Assembly (NCBI RefSeq): GCF_900112155.1
Contig: NZ_FOKQ01000023.1
Coordinates: 1 to 64,000, forward strand
Source: Hominimerdicola alba
GTDB taxonomy: Bacteria; Bacillota; Clostridia; Oscillospirales; Ruminococcaceae
DNA: 64,000 nt
Direction of reading: 5' to 3'
The notes under the pieces were generated by a model. It had not been told where the DNA came from, made no database searches, and saw only the letters and a program-made list of their open reading frames with translations. Shown here piece by piece: positions 49,554 through 58,600 of this stretch; position 1 is the first letter of the stretch; each line of letters begins with the position of its first letter. A program made the translations under genes and the position numbers.

Positions 49554-50441
49554 ATGGTAAAAAGTATGACAGGCTTCGGCAGAGAACATATTGTTGCCGA
49601 GGGCAGAGAGATCATTGTTGAGATTCGTTCGGTAAATCACAGATACTATGAGTTTACCTCCAGAACTCCCCGCGCTTACGGATATCTTGACGAAAAGCTC
49701 AAGGCTTTTCTGAAAAGCGGTATATCCAGGGGTAAAGTGGAGGTCTCTGTGTCTATTTACAATCAGGAAGGCACAGATGCTGAGATCGAACTGAACAAGT
49801 CAGTGGCTAAGGGGTATCTCGATGCACTGAGAGGTGCAGCTGATGAACTCAACCTCAGCGATGACCTTACTCTTGCTAACATCATGAAGCTGCCCGATAT
49901 TTTCACCGTGGTCAAAAAGACCGAGGATGAGGAAGTTATCTGGGCACAGGTAAAGGGTGTGGCTCAGACAGCTCTTGACAGATTTGTTGAGATGCGCGAG
50001 ACCGAGGGCAAAAAGATGTATGAAGATGTAAGCTCCCGTCTTGATTATATCGAAAAGACAGTGGGCGAAATCGAAGAGCATCAGCCATCGGTAGCACAGA
50101 GCTACAGCGAAAGGCTTTATGAGAAGATCAAGGATACCCTCAAAGGCACAGGTGCTGACAATATCGATGAGCAGAGAATACTCACAGAGGTCGCTATATT
50201 CGCTGACAAGGTAGCCATCGATGAGGAGACTGTAAGACTGAGGAGCCATATCTCCCAGTTCAGGGATCTGATCGCTTCCGATGAACCTGTGGGCAGAAAG
50301 CTGGATTTCCTTGTTCAGGAAGTCAACAGGGAAGTCAACACCATCGGTTCTAAGGCAAACGATCTGACTATCACAAAGAAAGTCGTCGATCTCAAAGCCG
50401 AGATCGAAAAGATCAGGGAGCAGATACAGAATATCGAATAA
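49554..50441 (+). CDS. yicC: YicC/YloC family endoribonuclease
   Basis: 295 residues beginning MVKSMTGFGRE, with EIRSVNHRYYE and the C-terminal GRKLDFLVQEVNREVNTIGSKAND, all hallmarks of YicC/YloC. Escherichia coli YicC is an endoribonuclease acting on small RNA. First gene of a conserved Firmicutes operon (YloC in Bacillus), 12 bases before remA. Confidence 0.93.
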   Translation: MVKSMTGFGREHIVAEGREIIVEIRSVNHRYYEFTSRTPRAYGYLDEKLKAFLKSGISRGKVEVSVSIYNQEGTDAEIELNKSVAKGYLDALRGAADELNLSDDLTLANIMKLPDIFTVVKKTEDEEVIWAQVKGVAQTALDRFVEMRETEGKKMYEDVSSRLDYIEKTVGEIEEHQPSVAQSYSERLYEKIKDTLKGTGADNIDEQRILTEVAIFADKVAIDEETVRLRSHISQFRDLIASDEPVGRKLDFLVQEVNREVNTIGSKANDLTITKKVVDLKAEIEKIREQIQNIE

Positions 50442-50453
50442 GTTGGTGATCTC

Positions 50454-50708
50454 ATGCAGCTGATAAACATAGGTTATGGGAATATGGTCTCAGCATCAAG
50501 GGTAATTGCAATCGTAGCGCCTGATTCCGCGCCGATAAAAAGGCTGATACAGGAATCACGCGACAAGGGCACCCTGATAGATGCGACCTACGGCAGAAAA
50601 ACACGTGCTGTCGTAATTATGGACAGCGACCATGTGGTGCTGTCGGCAGTATCCCCCGAAACAGTATGCGGCAGGGCTGCCGAAGAGGAGGTTGAAGAAG
50701 ATGGATAA
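50454..50708 (+). CDS. remA: Extracellular matrix regulator RemA-like (DUF370)
   Basis: 84 residues: [60 protein letters not shown], the DUF370/RemA family core. RemA of Bacillus is a DNA-binding activator of biofilm matrix and osmoprotection genes and forms rings. It sits between yicC and gmk as in Bacillus and overlaps gmk by eight bases. Confidence 0.93.
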   Translation: MQLINIGYGNMVSASRVIAIVAPDSAPIKRLIQESRDKGTLIDATYGRKTRAVVIMDSDHVVLSAVSPETVCGRAAEEEVEEDG

Positions 50709-51351
50709 GATGGAAAAAAGAGAACCCAAGCTGATAATAGTTTCAGCTCCCTCGGGCTGCGGCAAGGGTACGATAATGGAGAAGGCTTTCAAGAAAAACG
50801 AAGTTTTCTACTCCGTTTCCTGTACAACGAGAGGTCCCAGACCCGGAGAAGTACCGGGAGAGAGTTATCATTACATCACCACTGAAGAGTTTGAGAAGAT
50901 GATAGCTGAGGATAATTTTCTTGAATATGCAAAATATAATCAGACCTATTACGGAACACCCAGAAAGCCTGTTGAGGAAAATCTTGCAGCAGGCAAGGAC
51001 GTTATCCTTGAGATAGAAACTCAGGGTGCTTTTAAGGTAAAGGCCATAAGACCTGAGGTTTCTTCGCTGTTTATCCTGCCGCCGTCTATAAGTGAACTCA
51101 GAAGAAGACTTCACAAGAGGGCGACAGAGGATGAAGAAACTATCGAAAAGCGCGTTGCACAGGCAGCGGGCGAGATAGAGAAGTCCGACAAATATGATTA
51201 TGTGATAATGAATGACGACCTAGAAGCTGCACTTGAAGATTTCAAGGCTGTCATTGATGGTATAAGGGGCGAGAAAGAACCCGCTGTAAGGTTCAGTCCC
51301 AAAAATGAAGAGATTAAAAATATGATACGAGAGGTGCTTGAAAATGCTTAG
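50701..51351 (+). CDS. gmk: Guanylate kinase
   Basis: 216-residue enzyme turning GMP into GDP. P-loop APSGCGKGT, then [22 protein letters not shown] and IETQGAF. ATG 50701 follows GGAGG (50687-50691) by nine bases and lies inside the end of remA; the gene overlaps rpoZ at its other end. Confidence 0.95.
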   Translation: MDKMEKREPKLIIVSAPSGCGKGTIMEKAFKKNEVFYSVSCTTRGPRPGEVPGESYHYITTEEFEKMIAEDNFLEYAKYNQTYYGTPRKPVEENLAAGKDVILEIETQGAFKVKAIRPEVSSLFILPPSISELRRRLHKRATEDEETIEKRVAQAAGEIEKSDKYDYVIMNDDLEAALEDFKAVIDGIRGEKEPAVRFSPKNEEIKNMIREVLENA

Positions 51352-51550
51352 ACCGGCAGTATGTCAGATACTTAAAAACAATGAGAGCTATTATTCACTG
51401 GTGATAGCTGTTGCAAAACGTGCAAGAGAGATCACAGATGAGGCTAGCAAGAACGAGAAAATTCTTGAAGAGAAGCCTGTAAAGACCGCAGTTGATGAAC
51501 TCGCGGCTGCTGAATACAAGATAATCGAGGACGCATCACTGAAAAACTGA
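51344..51550 (+). CDS. rpoZ: RNA polymerase omega subunit
   Basis: 68 residues: [30 protein letters not shown], then EKPVKTAVDELA, matching omega, a small subunit that helps beta-prime fold. ATG 51344 follows GAGAGGTG by seven bases; an upstream TTG is less likely. In Bacillus coaBC lies between rpoZ and priA; here priA follows directly. Confidence 0.92.
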   Translation: MLRPAVCQILKNNESYYSLVIAVAKRAREITDEASKNEKILEEKPVKTAVDELAAAEYKIIEDASLKN

Positions 51551-51568
51551 TAGCGGAGGTCTGTTGAA

Positions 51569-54022
51569 ATGGGAGAAAGGGAGACTGTTGCGTATGTGGC
51601 GATGAACCATGCGGCTTACAGCTTTGACAGCGAATACAGTTATTTCGTTCCCGAAAGATACAGACAGGTACTCAAAGCGGGAATGAGGGTGCTGGTATCC
51701 TTCGGCCGCGGCAATAACAGGGTGATAGGTCTTGTTACAAGACTTGGTCATAACGATGATAACAGACATAAGCTGAAGCCTGTTATCTCGGTCATAGATA
51801 AGGAGAGCCTTGTTACCGATGAGATGATGAAGATCATTTTCTGGCTGAAAGAGAATACTTTCTGCACCTATTATGACGCTTTCAAAAGTGCTGTACCTAC
51901 TGGGTTCTCGTACAAGGTCGATATGCATTTCGCACTTGTGAATACTTATATCGACACAGAGAGCCTTAGTGCAGAGGAAGCCGAAATTGTCGGTTTCCTT
52001 GAAAGCTGTGACGATGCTGCTGAAATCGACAAGTATTTTGACTTGAAAGCCAATCCTCAGCGTAAAAAGCCTTTGGATAGTCTGATAGACAAGGGCTATG
52101 TAGAGGAAGTTCCGAGCTTCAAGAGGAAAGTCGGTGATGATAGCGTTAAAATGGCTGTTCTCAACGATGGTTATGAAGATGCCGACCTCACCCCTAAGCA
52201 GAAAAAAGTTGTGGAGCTTCTTGAAGAAAGCGGCTCGGCATCGGTAAAAGAGCTTTGCTATATGACGGGCTGTACAGCTACCATCATCAAAAGGCTTTGC
52301 GATAAGGAAGTCCTGCGGATCTATGAGCAGGAAGTCATGCGCAATGCAGTTGGTGAACTGGGTGACAGAGAAAGCCCCGAGGATATTATCCTTAATGATG
52401 AACAAATGATGGCGTATAACGGCATAATGTCCCTTATACGTGCAGGAAAGCCCGCAGGTGCACTGCTTTACGGTGTTACCGGCAGCGGCAAGACTTCTGT
52501 TTTCATAAGGGTGATCGATAGTGTTGTAAAAATGGGAAAAACGGCGATAATGCTCGTTCCCGAGATCTCCCTTACTCCTCAGATGCTTGCAAGGTTCAAG
52601 GTTCTTTTCGGTGAGAATATCGCACTGTTACATTCGTCACTGTCGCTGGGACAGCGCATGGACGAATTCAAGCGCATAAAGCGCGGTGAAGCAAGGATAA
52701 TCATCGGTACAAGGAGCGCAGTTTTCGCTCCTGCCGATAATATCGGTGTTATAATAATGGACGAAGAGGGTGAGCAGTCCTATAAATCGGACTCCAATCC
52801 TCGTTATCATGCCAGAGATGTGGCTATTCAGCGTTGTGGACATAACGGTGCGCTTCTGTTGATGGCTTCGGCGACACCATCGCTGGAAACTTTTTATCAC
52901 GCGCAAAAGGGAAGATTCCATCTTTTCACCCTTGCCCACAGGTACAGCGATGCTGCACTCCCAAAGGTCGAGATAATCGATATGCAGACAGAATCAGCTG
53001 AGGGCAACGACAGCCTTGTAAGCCGAAAGCTAGCTGATAAGCTGACAGAAACTCTGCAAAGGGACGAACAGGCGATACTTCTCCTGAACAGACGAGGTTT
53101 CACTACTTACGTCAGCTGTGCAAGCTGTCGACAGCCTGTAGTGTGCCCCAAGTGCAATATTCCACTGACTTACCACAAAAAGAATGACAGGTTTATGTGC
53201 CATTACTGCGGTTACACTATGGATAATCTTGCGGTATGTCCTTCCTGCGGTTCAGATAAGCTGAAGTCAAGCGGAGTGGGTACTCAGAGGGTGGAGGACG
53301 AACTTGCCAGGATATATCCTGATGCAAGGATTCTGCGTATGGATGCGGATACAACATCATCGCGATACGCCTATGAGGAAAAATTCAAGGCATTTGAGAA
53401 CCACGAGTATGATATCATGCTTGGTACGCAGATGATAGCTAAGGGTCTTAACTTCCCGAACGTTACGCTGGTGGGTGTTATATCCCTTGATAAAGCTCTG
53501 TTTACGGGGGATTTCAGAAGCTATGAGAGGACATTCTCACTGCTTACTCAGGTGGCTGGAAGAAGCGGGCGAGGCAGCAAGCCGGGGTCTGCTTATATTC
53601 AGACTTTTGTGCCCGATCATTATGTACTTAATCTTGCGGCGGAGCAGAATTATGATGAGTTTTATGCCGAAGAGATAGCCCTGAGACAATCGCTGATCTA
53701 TCCGCCATGCTGTGATATCTGTGTTATAGGATTTTCTGCTGTTATGGAAAGCAGAGCGATAGCCGCAGCTGATCATGTGGCTGCGTTCATAGGTCAATAT
53801 CTCAAGGTAAATAAGGTGGATTTTCCGTTGCGTGCGATTGGCCCTGCACCCTGTACCCTTGAAGTTATAAATGGCAGGTTCAGGTACAGGCTGATACTTA
53901 AATCTAAAAATACCAGGTGTTTCAGGCAGATGATAGCAGCTGTGCTGAAAGACTTCAACGATAACAAGGACTTCAGAGAAGTCCGCATTTATGCCGATAT
54001 CAACGGTGATATCGGCCTTTAG
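51569..54022 (+). CDS. priA: Primosomal replication restart helicase PriA
   Basis: 817-residue 3'-to-5' helicase that reloads the replisome at collapsed forks. N-terminal DNA-binding domain (YSYFVPERYRQVLKAGMRVLVSFG), Walker A GVTGSGKTS, DEEGEQSYK box, then zinc cysteines (CASCRQPVVCPKCNIPLTYH..., CHYCGYT, CPSCGS) and helicase motif TQMIAKGLNFPNV. GGAGGTC precedes the ATG. Normal length. Confidence 0.96.
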   Translation: MGERETVAYVAMNHAAYSFDSEYSYFVPERYRQVLKAGMRVLVSFGRGNNRVIGLVTRLGHNDDNRHKLKPVISVIDKESLVTDEMMKIIFWLKENTFCTYYDAFKSAVPTGFSYKVDMHFALVNTYIDTESLSAEEAEIVGFLESCDDAAEIDKYFDLKANPQRKKPLDSLIDKGYVEEVPSFKRKVGDDSVKMAVLNDGYEDADLTPKQKKVVELLEESGSASVKELCYMTGCTATIIKRLCDKEVLRIYEQEVMRNAVGELGDRESPEDIILNDEQMMAYNGIMSLIRAGKPAGALLYGVTGSGKTSVFIRVIDSVVKMGKTAIMLVPEISLTPQMLARFKVLFGENIALLHSSLSLGQRMDEFKRIKRGEARIIIGTRSAVFAPADNIGVIIMDEEGEQSYKSDSNPRYHARDVAIQRCGHNGALLLMASATPSLETFYHAQKGRFHLFTLAHRYSDAALPKVEIIDMQTESAEGNDSLVSRKLADKLTETLQRDEQAILLLNRRGFTTYVSCASCRQPVVCPKCNIPLTYHKKNDRFMCHYCGYTMDNLAVCPSCGSDKLKSSGVGTQRVEDELARIYPDARILRMDADTTSSRYAYEEKFKAFENHEYDIMLGTQMIAKGLNFPNVTLVGVISLDKALFTGDFRSYERTFSLLTQVAGRSGRGSKPGSAYIQTFVPDHYVLNLAAEQNYDEFYAEEIALRQSLIYPPCCDICVIGFSAVMESRAIAAADHVAAFIGQYLKVNKVDFPLRAIGPAPCTLEVINGRFRYRLILKSKNTRCFRQMIAAVLKDFNDNKDFREVRIYADINGDIGL

Positions 54023-54037
54023 AAAGGAAAGTGTGAA

Positions 54038-54505
54038 ATGGCTGTCAGGAATATACTGAACAAAAGCGATGAAACTCTGCATAAGGTCTGCCGACCTGTA
54101 GAGAAATTCGATGAAAAGCTGTGGACATGGCTGGACGATATGAAGGAGACCCTCGCTAAGGCGAACGGTGTCGGTCTTGCTGCACCGCAGGTCGCTATCC
54201 TCAGACGCTTCTGCATAATCGATGTTGGCGACGGCAATGTTTATGAGCTGATAAACCCCGAGATAATCTGGAAGTCCGAGGAAACACAGAGAGTACTTGA
54301 GGGCTGTCTGTCCTGTCCCGGTGAGTGGGGCTATGTTACCAGACCTATGAGCGTTAAATTCAAGGCACAGGATAGGAACGGCGAATGGTATGAAATGGAA
54401 GTCAGCGAGCTTTTTGCTCAGGCTGTATGCCATGAGACCGCACATCTTGACGGTCACCTGTTTACCGAAGTTGTTGAAGAATTTGTTGAGGTAGATGAGA
54501 AATGA
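54038..54505 (+). CDS. def: Peptide deformylase
   Basis: 155-residue metalloenzyme removing formyl from nascent proteins. Motif 1 GVGLAAPQ (44-51), motif 2 EGCLSCPG with ligand Cys90, motif 3 HETAH (132-136). In most enzymes motif 3 is HExDH and here the fourth residue is Ala instead of Asp, a mild variation. It overlaps fmt by four bases (ATGA). Confidence 0.95.
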   Translation: MAVRNILNKSDETLHKVCRPVEKFDEKLWTWLDDMKETLAKANGVGLAAPQVAILRRFCIIDVGDGNVYELINPEIIWKSEETQRVLEGCLSCPGEWGYVTRPMSVKFKAQDRNGEWYEMEVSELFAQAVCHETAHLDGHLFTEVVEEFVEVDEK

Positions 54506-55434
54506 AAATAGTTTTCATGGGTACGCCTGATTTTGCAGTGCCTTCTATGAAAGCGCTGTATGAAGCGGGTCACGAGGTGCAGGCGGTTTTCTGTCAGCCC
54601 GACAAGCCCAAGGGCAGAGGTATGAAGCTAGTTGCTCCCCCGGTCAAGGAGTTTGCGGTTGAAAAAAATATCCCAGTGTATCAGCCTAACAGCCTTAAAA
54701 ACGGCGGCGAGGAATTTATCAAGATACTGGAAGACCTTGCACCCGAATGTATAGTTGTTGCGGCATACGGAAAGATACTGCCGAAATCGGTGCTTGATAT
54801 ACCGAAGTTCGGCTGTGTTAACGTTCACGGATCGCTTCTGCCGAAATACCGCGGTGCTGGTCCGATACAGTGGGCGGTGCTGAATGATGAAAAGACTACG
54901 GGCATAACAACGATGCTGATGGGCGAGGGTCTTGATACAGGCGATATGCTGTTGAAATGCGAGACCGAGATCGGCGAAAACGAAACTGCAGCCGAGCTTT
55001 TTGACAGGCTGGCAGATATGGGTGCCGATCTGATAGTTGAGACTCTTGAAAAGCTTGAAAAGGGAGAGATTACACCTGTTCCTCAGAATGAGGAAGAAGC
55101 TACATATGCGCCTATGCTGACTAAGGAGCTTTCTCCCATTGATTTCACTAAGACTGCAAGAGAAGTCCACAAGCAGATCTGCGGACTTTCTGACTGGCCT
55201 TGTGCGACTACCCTTATAAGCGGTAAAAGACTTAAAGTTTATCATTCCGAGATAGTAGAGGGAAATTCCGATAAACCCGCAGGAACCGTTGTAAAGGCTA
55301 AAGACTTGACGATTGCTTGCGGCGAAGGTTTGATTAGATTTACCGAGATACAGGCAGAAGGCTCAAAGAGAATGGCAACAGCTGATTACCTCAGAGGTAA
55401 GCCTATAGCCGAAGGAACTGTACTTGGAATATGA
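54502..55434 (+). CDS. fmt: Methionyl-tRNA formyltransferase
   Basis: 310 residues. Formylates initiator Met-tRNA using 10-formyl-THF. MGTPDFAVPSM at the N-terminus, LPKYRGAGPIQWAVLNDEKTTGITTMLM (with the folate site), and C-terminal OB-type domain. Opposed to def in function and coupled to it by ATGA overlap. Confidence 0.96.
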   Translation: MKIVFMGTPDFAVPSMKALYEAGHEVQAVFCQPDKPKGRGMKLVAPPVKEFAVEKNIPVYQPNSLKNGGEEFIKILEDLAPECIVVAAYGKILPKSVLDIPKFGCVNVHGSLLPKYRGAGPIQWAVLNDEKTTGITTMLMGEGLDTGDMLLKCETEIGENETAAELFDRLADMGADLIVETLEKLEKGEITPVPQNEEEATYAPMLTKELSPIDFTKTAREVHKQICGLSDWPCATTLISGKRLKVYHSEIVEGNSDKPAGTVVKAKDLTIACGEGLIRFTEIQAEGSKRMATADYLRGKPIAEGTVLGI

Positions 55435-55470
55435 CAAGTGATATAACTTGTCGGTTGGAGGATATATAAT

Positions 55471-56766
55471 TTGGGAAATACTAGGTGGTATACAGTCAGG
55501 CTCCTTACAAAGCTTGATGAGAACAATTCATACTCCAATATCCTGCTGGACGAATCATTAAGCAGAAGCGATTTTGATAAGCGGGACAAAAAATTCATAG
55601 CTGCATTGTTTTACGGTGTACTTGAAAGACGTCTGACACTTGATGCCATCATTGCAGATCTTTCAAAGAATCCTAAGAATAAGCTGAATTTCACACTCAG
55701 GAATATCCTTCGCTGTGGACTTTATCAGCTGAAATACATGGATTCAGTTCCTGATAACGCAGCTGTGGATGAATCTGTTGAACTGGCTAAAAAGTGCAGA
55801 AATCCTGCATCTGCGGGCTTTACAAACGGTCTGCTTAGAGAATTCATCAGACGCGAAAAGGCTCTGCCTAAGACCGATAACGAGATCGATAGACTATCTC
55901 TGGAGTATTCCTGCCCGAGATGGCTGGTGGGAAAATGGATGACTGAATATGGCAAGGGTAAGTGCTTGTCACTTCTGGAAACCTCGCTTGGGCAGGCTCC
56001 TACTACCGTAAGGCTAAATAACTTGTCAGGTTACATCGATGAAACTCTGGATATGCTGCTTGCAGATGACATCACTTTTGAGCGTTCCAAAATGCTTGAA
56101 TATGCTGTGAATGTAGCTAATGCAGGAGCAATCGAAAAGACTGAGGCTTATAAACAGGGAAGATTTCATGTTCAGGATCTTGCAAGTCAGCTTTGCTGTA
56201 AAACTCTTGATCCTCAACCCGGGGATACTATTCTTGATCTGTGTTCCGCACCGGGCGGTAAGACTTTCACCATCGCTGAGATGATGAATAATGAGGGCAG
56301 AGTACTTGCTTTCGATCTCCACCCAAACAGAGTAAAGCTTATCCGTTCGGGCGCTGAAAGACTTGGTCTTTCGTGTGTTACTGCCGAGGTCAATAATGCA
56401 AAGGTATTCAATCCCGATCTGCCAATGGCTGACAGAGTGCTTGTTGATGCTCCCTGTTCAGGTCTTGGTGTTATAAGGCGAAAGCCAGAGATCAAGTACA
56501 AAGATCCTTCCGAATTTGAAAGACTTCCTATCATTCAAGCAGAGATACTTGACACAGCTTCAAAATACGTAAAGGAGAATGGATTTCTGGTTTATTCCAC
56601 CTGCACGGTATCAAGAGCTGAAAATGATGAAGTCGTGAAGCAGTTCCTTGCTTCACATCAAAATTTCGAACCTGCCGAGGATTGTGATGCATTTATGCAG
56701 ACCATCACTCCCGATATGTATGGTTCTGATGGATTTTTCATCGCTAAATTAAGGCGTCGGAGGTGA
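55471..56766 (+). CDS. rsmB: 16S rRNA (cytosine-C5)-methyltransferase RsmB
   Basis: 431-residue protein: NusB-like RNA-binding domain (residues ~1-150) fused to a Rossmann m5C methyltransferase with SAM motif DLCSAPGGKT, VDAPCSG (motif IV Cys) and STCTVSRAEN (motif VI catalytic Cys). Translation starts at TTG 55471, nine bases after GGAGG; no ATG start fits as well. Confidence 0.93.
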   Translation: MGNTRWYTVRLLTKLDENNSYSNILLDESLSRSDFDKRDKKFIAALFYGVLERRLTLDAIIADLSKNPKNKLNFTLRNILRCGLYQLKYMDSVPDNAAVDESVELAKKCRNPASAGFTNGLLREFIRREKALPKTDNEIDRLSLEYSCPRWLVGKWMTEYGKGKCLSLLETSLGQAPTTVRLNNLSGYIDETLDMLLADDITFERSKMLEYAVNVANAGAIEKTEAYKQGRFHVQDLASQLCCKTLDPQPGDTILDLCSAPGGKTFTIAEMMNNEGRVLAFDLHPNRVKLIRSGAERLGLSCVTAEVNNAKVFNPDLPMADRVLVDAPCSGLGVIRRKPEIKYKDPSEFERLPIIQAEILDTASKYVKENGFLVYSTCTVSRAENDEVVKQFLASHQNFEPAEDCDAFMQTITPDMYGSDGFFIAKLRRRR

Positions 56767-56770
56767 ATGT

Positions 56771-57817
56771 ATGGTCGCTTACGACGAAAATGGAAAGATA
56801 GATATTTTAGGTCTGCTTCCTGATGAACTCGAAGAGCAGATCCTTCTTGCGGGAGAAAAGAAATTCCGCGCAAAACAGATATTTGAATGGCTTCACGTCA
56901 AAAGGGTGGATAGTTTTGTTAAAATGACTAATCTATCTGTACAATTGAGAGAAAAGCTAGAAAAAATATTTTGTTTAAAATCACTATTTATCGTAAAAAG
57001 ACTTGAAAGTAATACCGATAATACTGTAAAATATCTTTATAGGCTTCCTGACGGCAACCATGTTGAGACTGTTATCATGGAGTATAACTACGGCAATACT
57101 GTCTGCGTTTCTACACAGGTAGGCTGTAAGATGGGGTGCAGGTTCTGCGCTTCGACTATTGCGGGGTACAAGAGAGATCTCTCGTCCTCGGAGATACTGC
57201 TTCAGATATATGAAGCGGCAAGGGATAGCGGCAGGAAGATAACGGGTGCAGTACTCATGGGTATCGGCGAGCCGATGGATAATTTCGATAATGTCGTGAA
57301 TTTCCTTAAGGTGCTCTCCTGTGAGCAGGGTACGAATATGTCGCTTAGACACGTTTCGGTTTCTACCTGCGGGATAGTGCCGAGGATATACGAACTTGCC
57401 GAGATGAAACTTGGTATAACGCTGTCGATCTCCCTCCATGCTTCAAACAATAAAAGCAGAAGTGAAATAATGCCCGTTAACAATAAGTATGATATAAACG
57501 AACTTCTGACTGCCTGCAGATATTATTTCAAGGTCACAGGCAGAAGGATATCTTTTGAATATGCGCTTATTGACGGCCACAATGATAAGCAGTCCGATGC
57601 TGAAGAACTCGCCGCGCTGCTTAAAAACTTTGTGTGCCATGTGAATATCATTCCCGTTAATAAGATCAAGGAACGCGATTACAGGTCTGACAGAAAGGCG
57701 GCTGAACGTTTCCGTAAGCGGCTTGAAGCTCTCGGTCTTAACGCGACTGTGCGCAGGACTCTTGGTTCTGATATTGACGCTGCCTGCGGTCAGCTGAGGC
57801 GGGAATATGAAATATGA
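56771..57817 (+). CDS. rlmN: 23S rRNA (adenine-2503-C2)-methyltransferase RlmN
   Basis: 348-residue radical SAM enzyme methylating A2503 and possibly tRNA A37. The cluster motif CKMGCRFC places cysteines at 119, 123 and 126; MGIGEPMDNFDNV and the conserved C-terminal DIDAACGQL (second catalytic Cys) complete the set. Four bases after rsmB, with GGAGGTG overlapping the end of rsmB. Confidence 0.95.
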   Translation: MVAYDENGKIDILGLLPDELEEQILLAGEKKFRAKQIFEWLHVKRVDSFVKMTNLSVQLREKLEKIFCLKSLFIVKRLESNTDNTVKYLYRLPDGNHVETVIMEYNYGNTVCVSTQVGCKMGCRFCASTIAGYKRDLSSSEILLQIYEAARDSGRKITGAVLMGIGEPMDNFDNVVNFLKVLSCEQGTNMSLRHVSVSTCGIVPRIYELAEMKLGITLSISLHASNNKSRSEIMPVNNKYDINELLTACRYYFKVTGRRISFEYALIDGHNDKQSDAEELAALLKNFVCHVNIIPVNKIKERDYRSDRKAAERFRKRLEALGLNATVRRTLGSDIDAACGQLRREYEI

Positions 57818-57835
57818 TGAAAGGCGGTGAGCTGT

Positions 57836-58564
57836 ATGTTTCTGGCATTTGGTACGGATATAGGTCAAAAGAGAGAAGAGAATCAGGATAGAGTAAGAGT
57901 CGAGGTTCTTGGCGATAATATGTGCATCGCTGCTGTTTGTGACGGTATGGGCGGTGCAGCTTCGGGTGCAGTGGCAAGTCAGCTTGCTGTTGACAGTTTT
58001 ATCGAAAGGGTCAAAGAGAACTTCAGACCCGATATGAACTTTAATTCTATCAGGAATCTTTTGCTCAATGCCGTTCATTACGCTAACACCTGCGTGTATG
58101 AAAAAAGCATAGAGGATATAGATAAAAATGGGATGGGTACTACCTGCGTGGCTGCTTTGATCATTGACAAGAATATCTTTGTTGTCAATGTGGGTGACAG
58201 CCGCGGTTATCTGCTGACTAATGACGGCATCGAACAGATCACCACTGATCATACTTATGTGGAAGTGCTGAGACAAAGCGGTCAGATAACCGAAGAGGAT
58301 GCCAAGAACCATCCCATGAGAAATGTGATCACCAGGGCAGTGGGCGTTGAACCCGATGTCGAGGTCGATTATTTTGAGCGCTATGAAGAGGGGAATTTTG
58401 CTGTTGTGCTGTGTTCTGACGGTTTGTCGGGATATTGCAGCGATGAACTTATATACTGCACTGTTTTCGGGAACAATCTCGATGAGGCAGTAACAAAGCT
58501 CATTGACCATTCGAACGAATGCGGCGGCAAAGATAATATAACCGCTGCAATTGTAGCCAACTGA
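57836..58564 (+). CDS. prpC: PP2C-type serine/threonine phosphatase (Stp/PrpC)
   Basis: 242-residue metal-dependent phosphatase: DIGQKREENQDR, VCDGMGGAASG, VNVGDSRGYLL and CSDGLSGYCSDEL (metal Asp residues). It reverses PrkC phosphorylation. ATG 57836 is used, six bases after AGGCGGTG; the in-frame GTG 57827 overlaps that site. Confidence 0.95.
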   Translation: MFLAFGTDIGQKREENQDRVRVEVLGDNMCIAAVCDGMGGAASGAVASQLAVDSFIERVKENFRPDMNFNSIRNLLLNAVHYANTCVYEKSIEDIDKNGMGTTCVAALIIDKNIFVVNVGDSRGYLLTNDGIEQITTDHTYVEVLRQSGQITEEDAKNHPMRNVITRAVGVEPDVEVDYFERYEEGNFAVVLCSDGLSGYCSDELIYCTVFGNNLDEAVTKLIDHSNECGGKDNITAAIVAN

Positions 58565-58600
58565 TTGAGACAATAAAATAATATTTAGGAGTTGAATAAA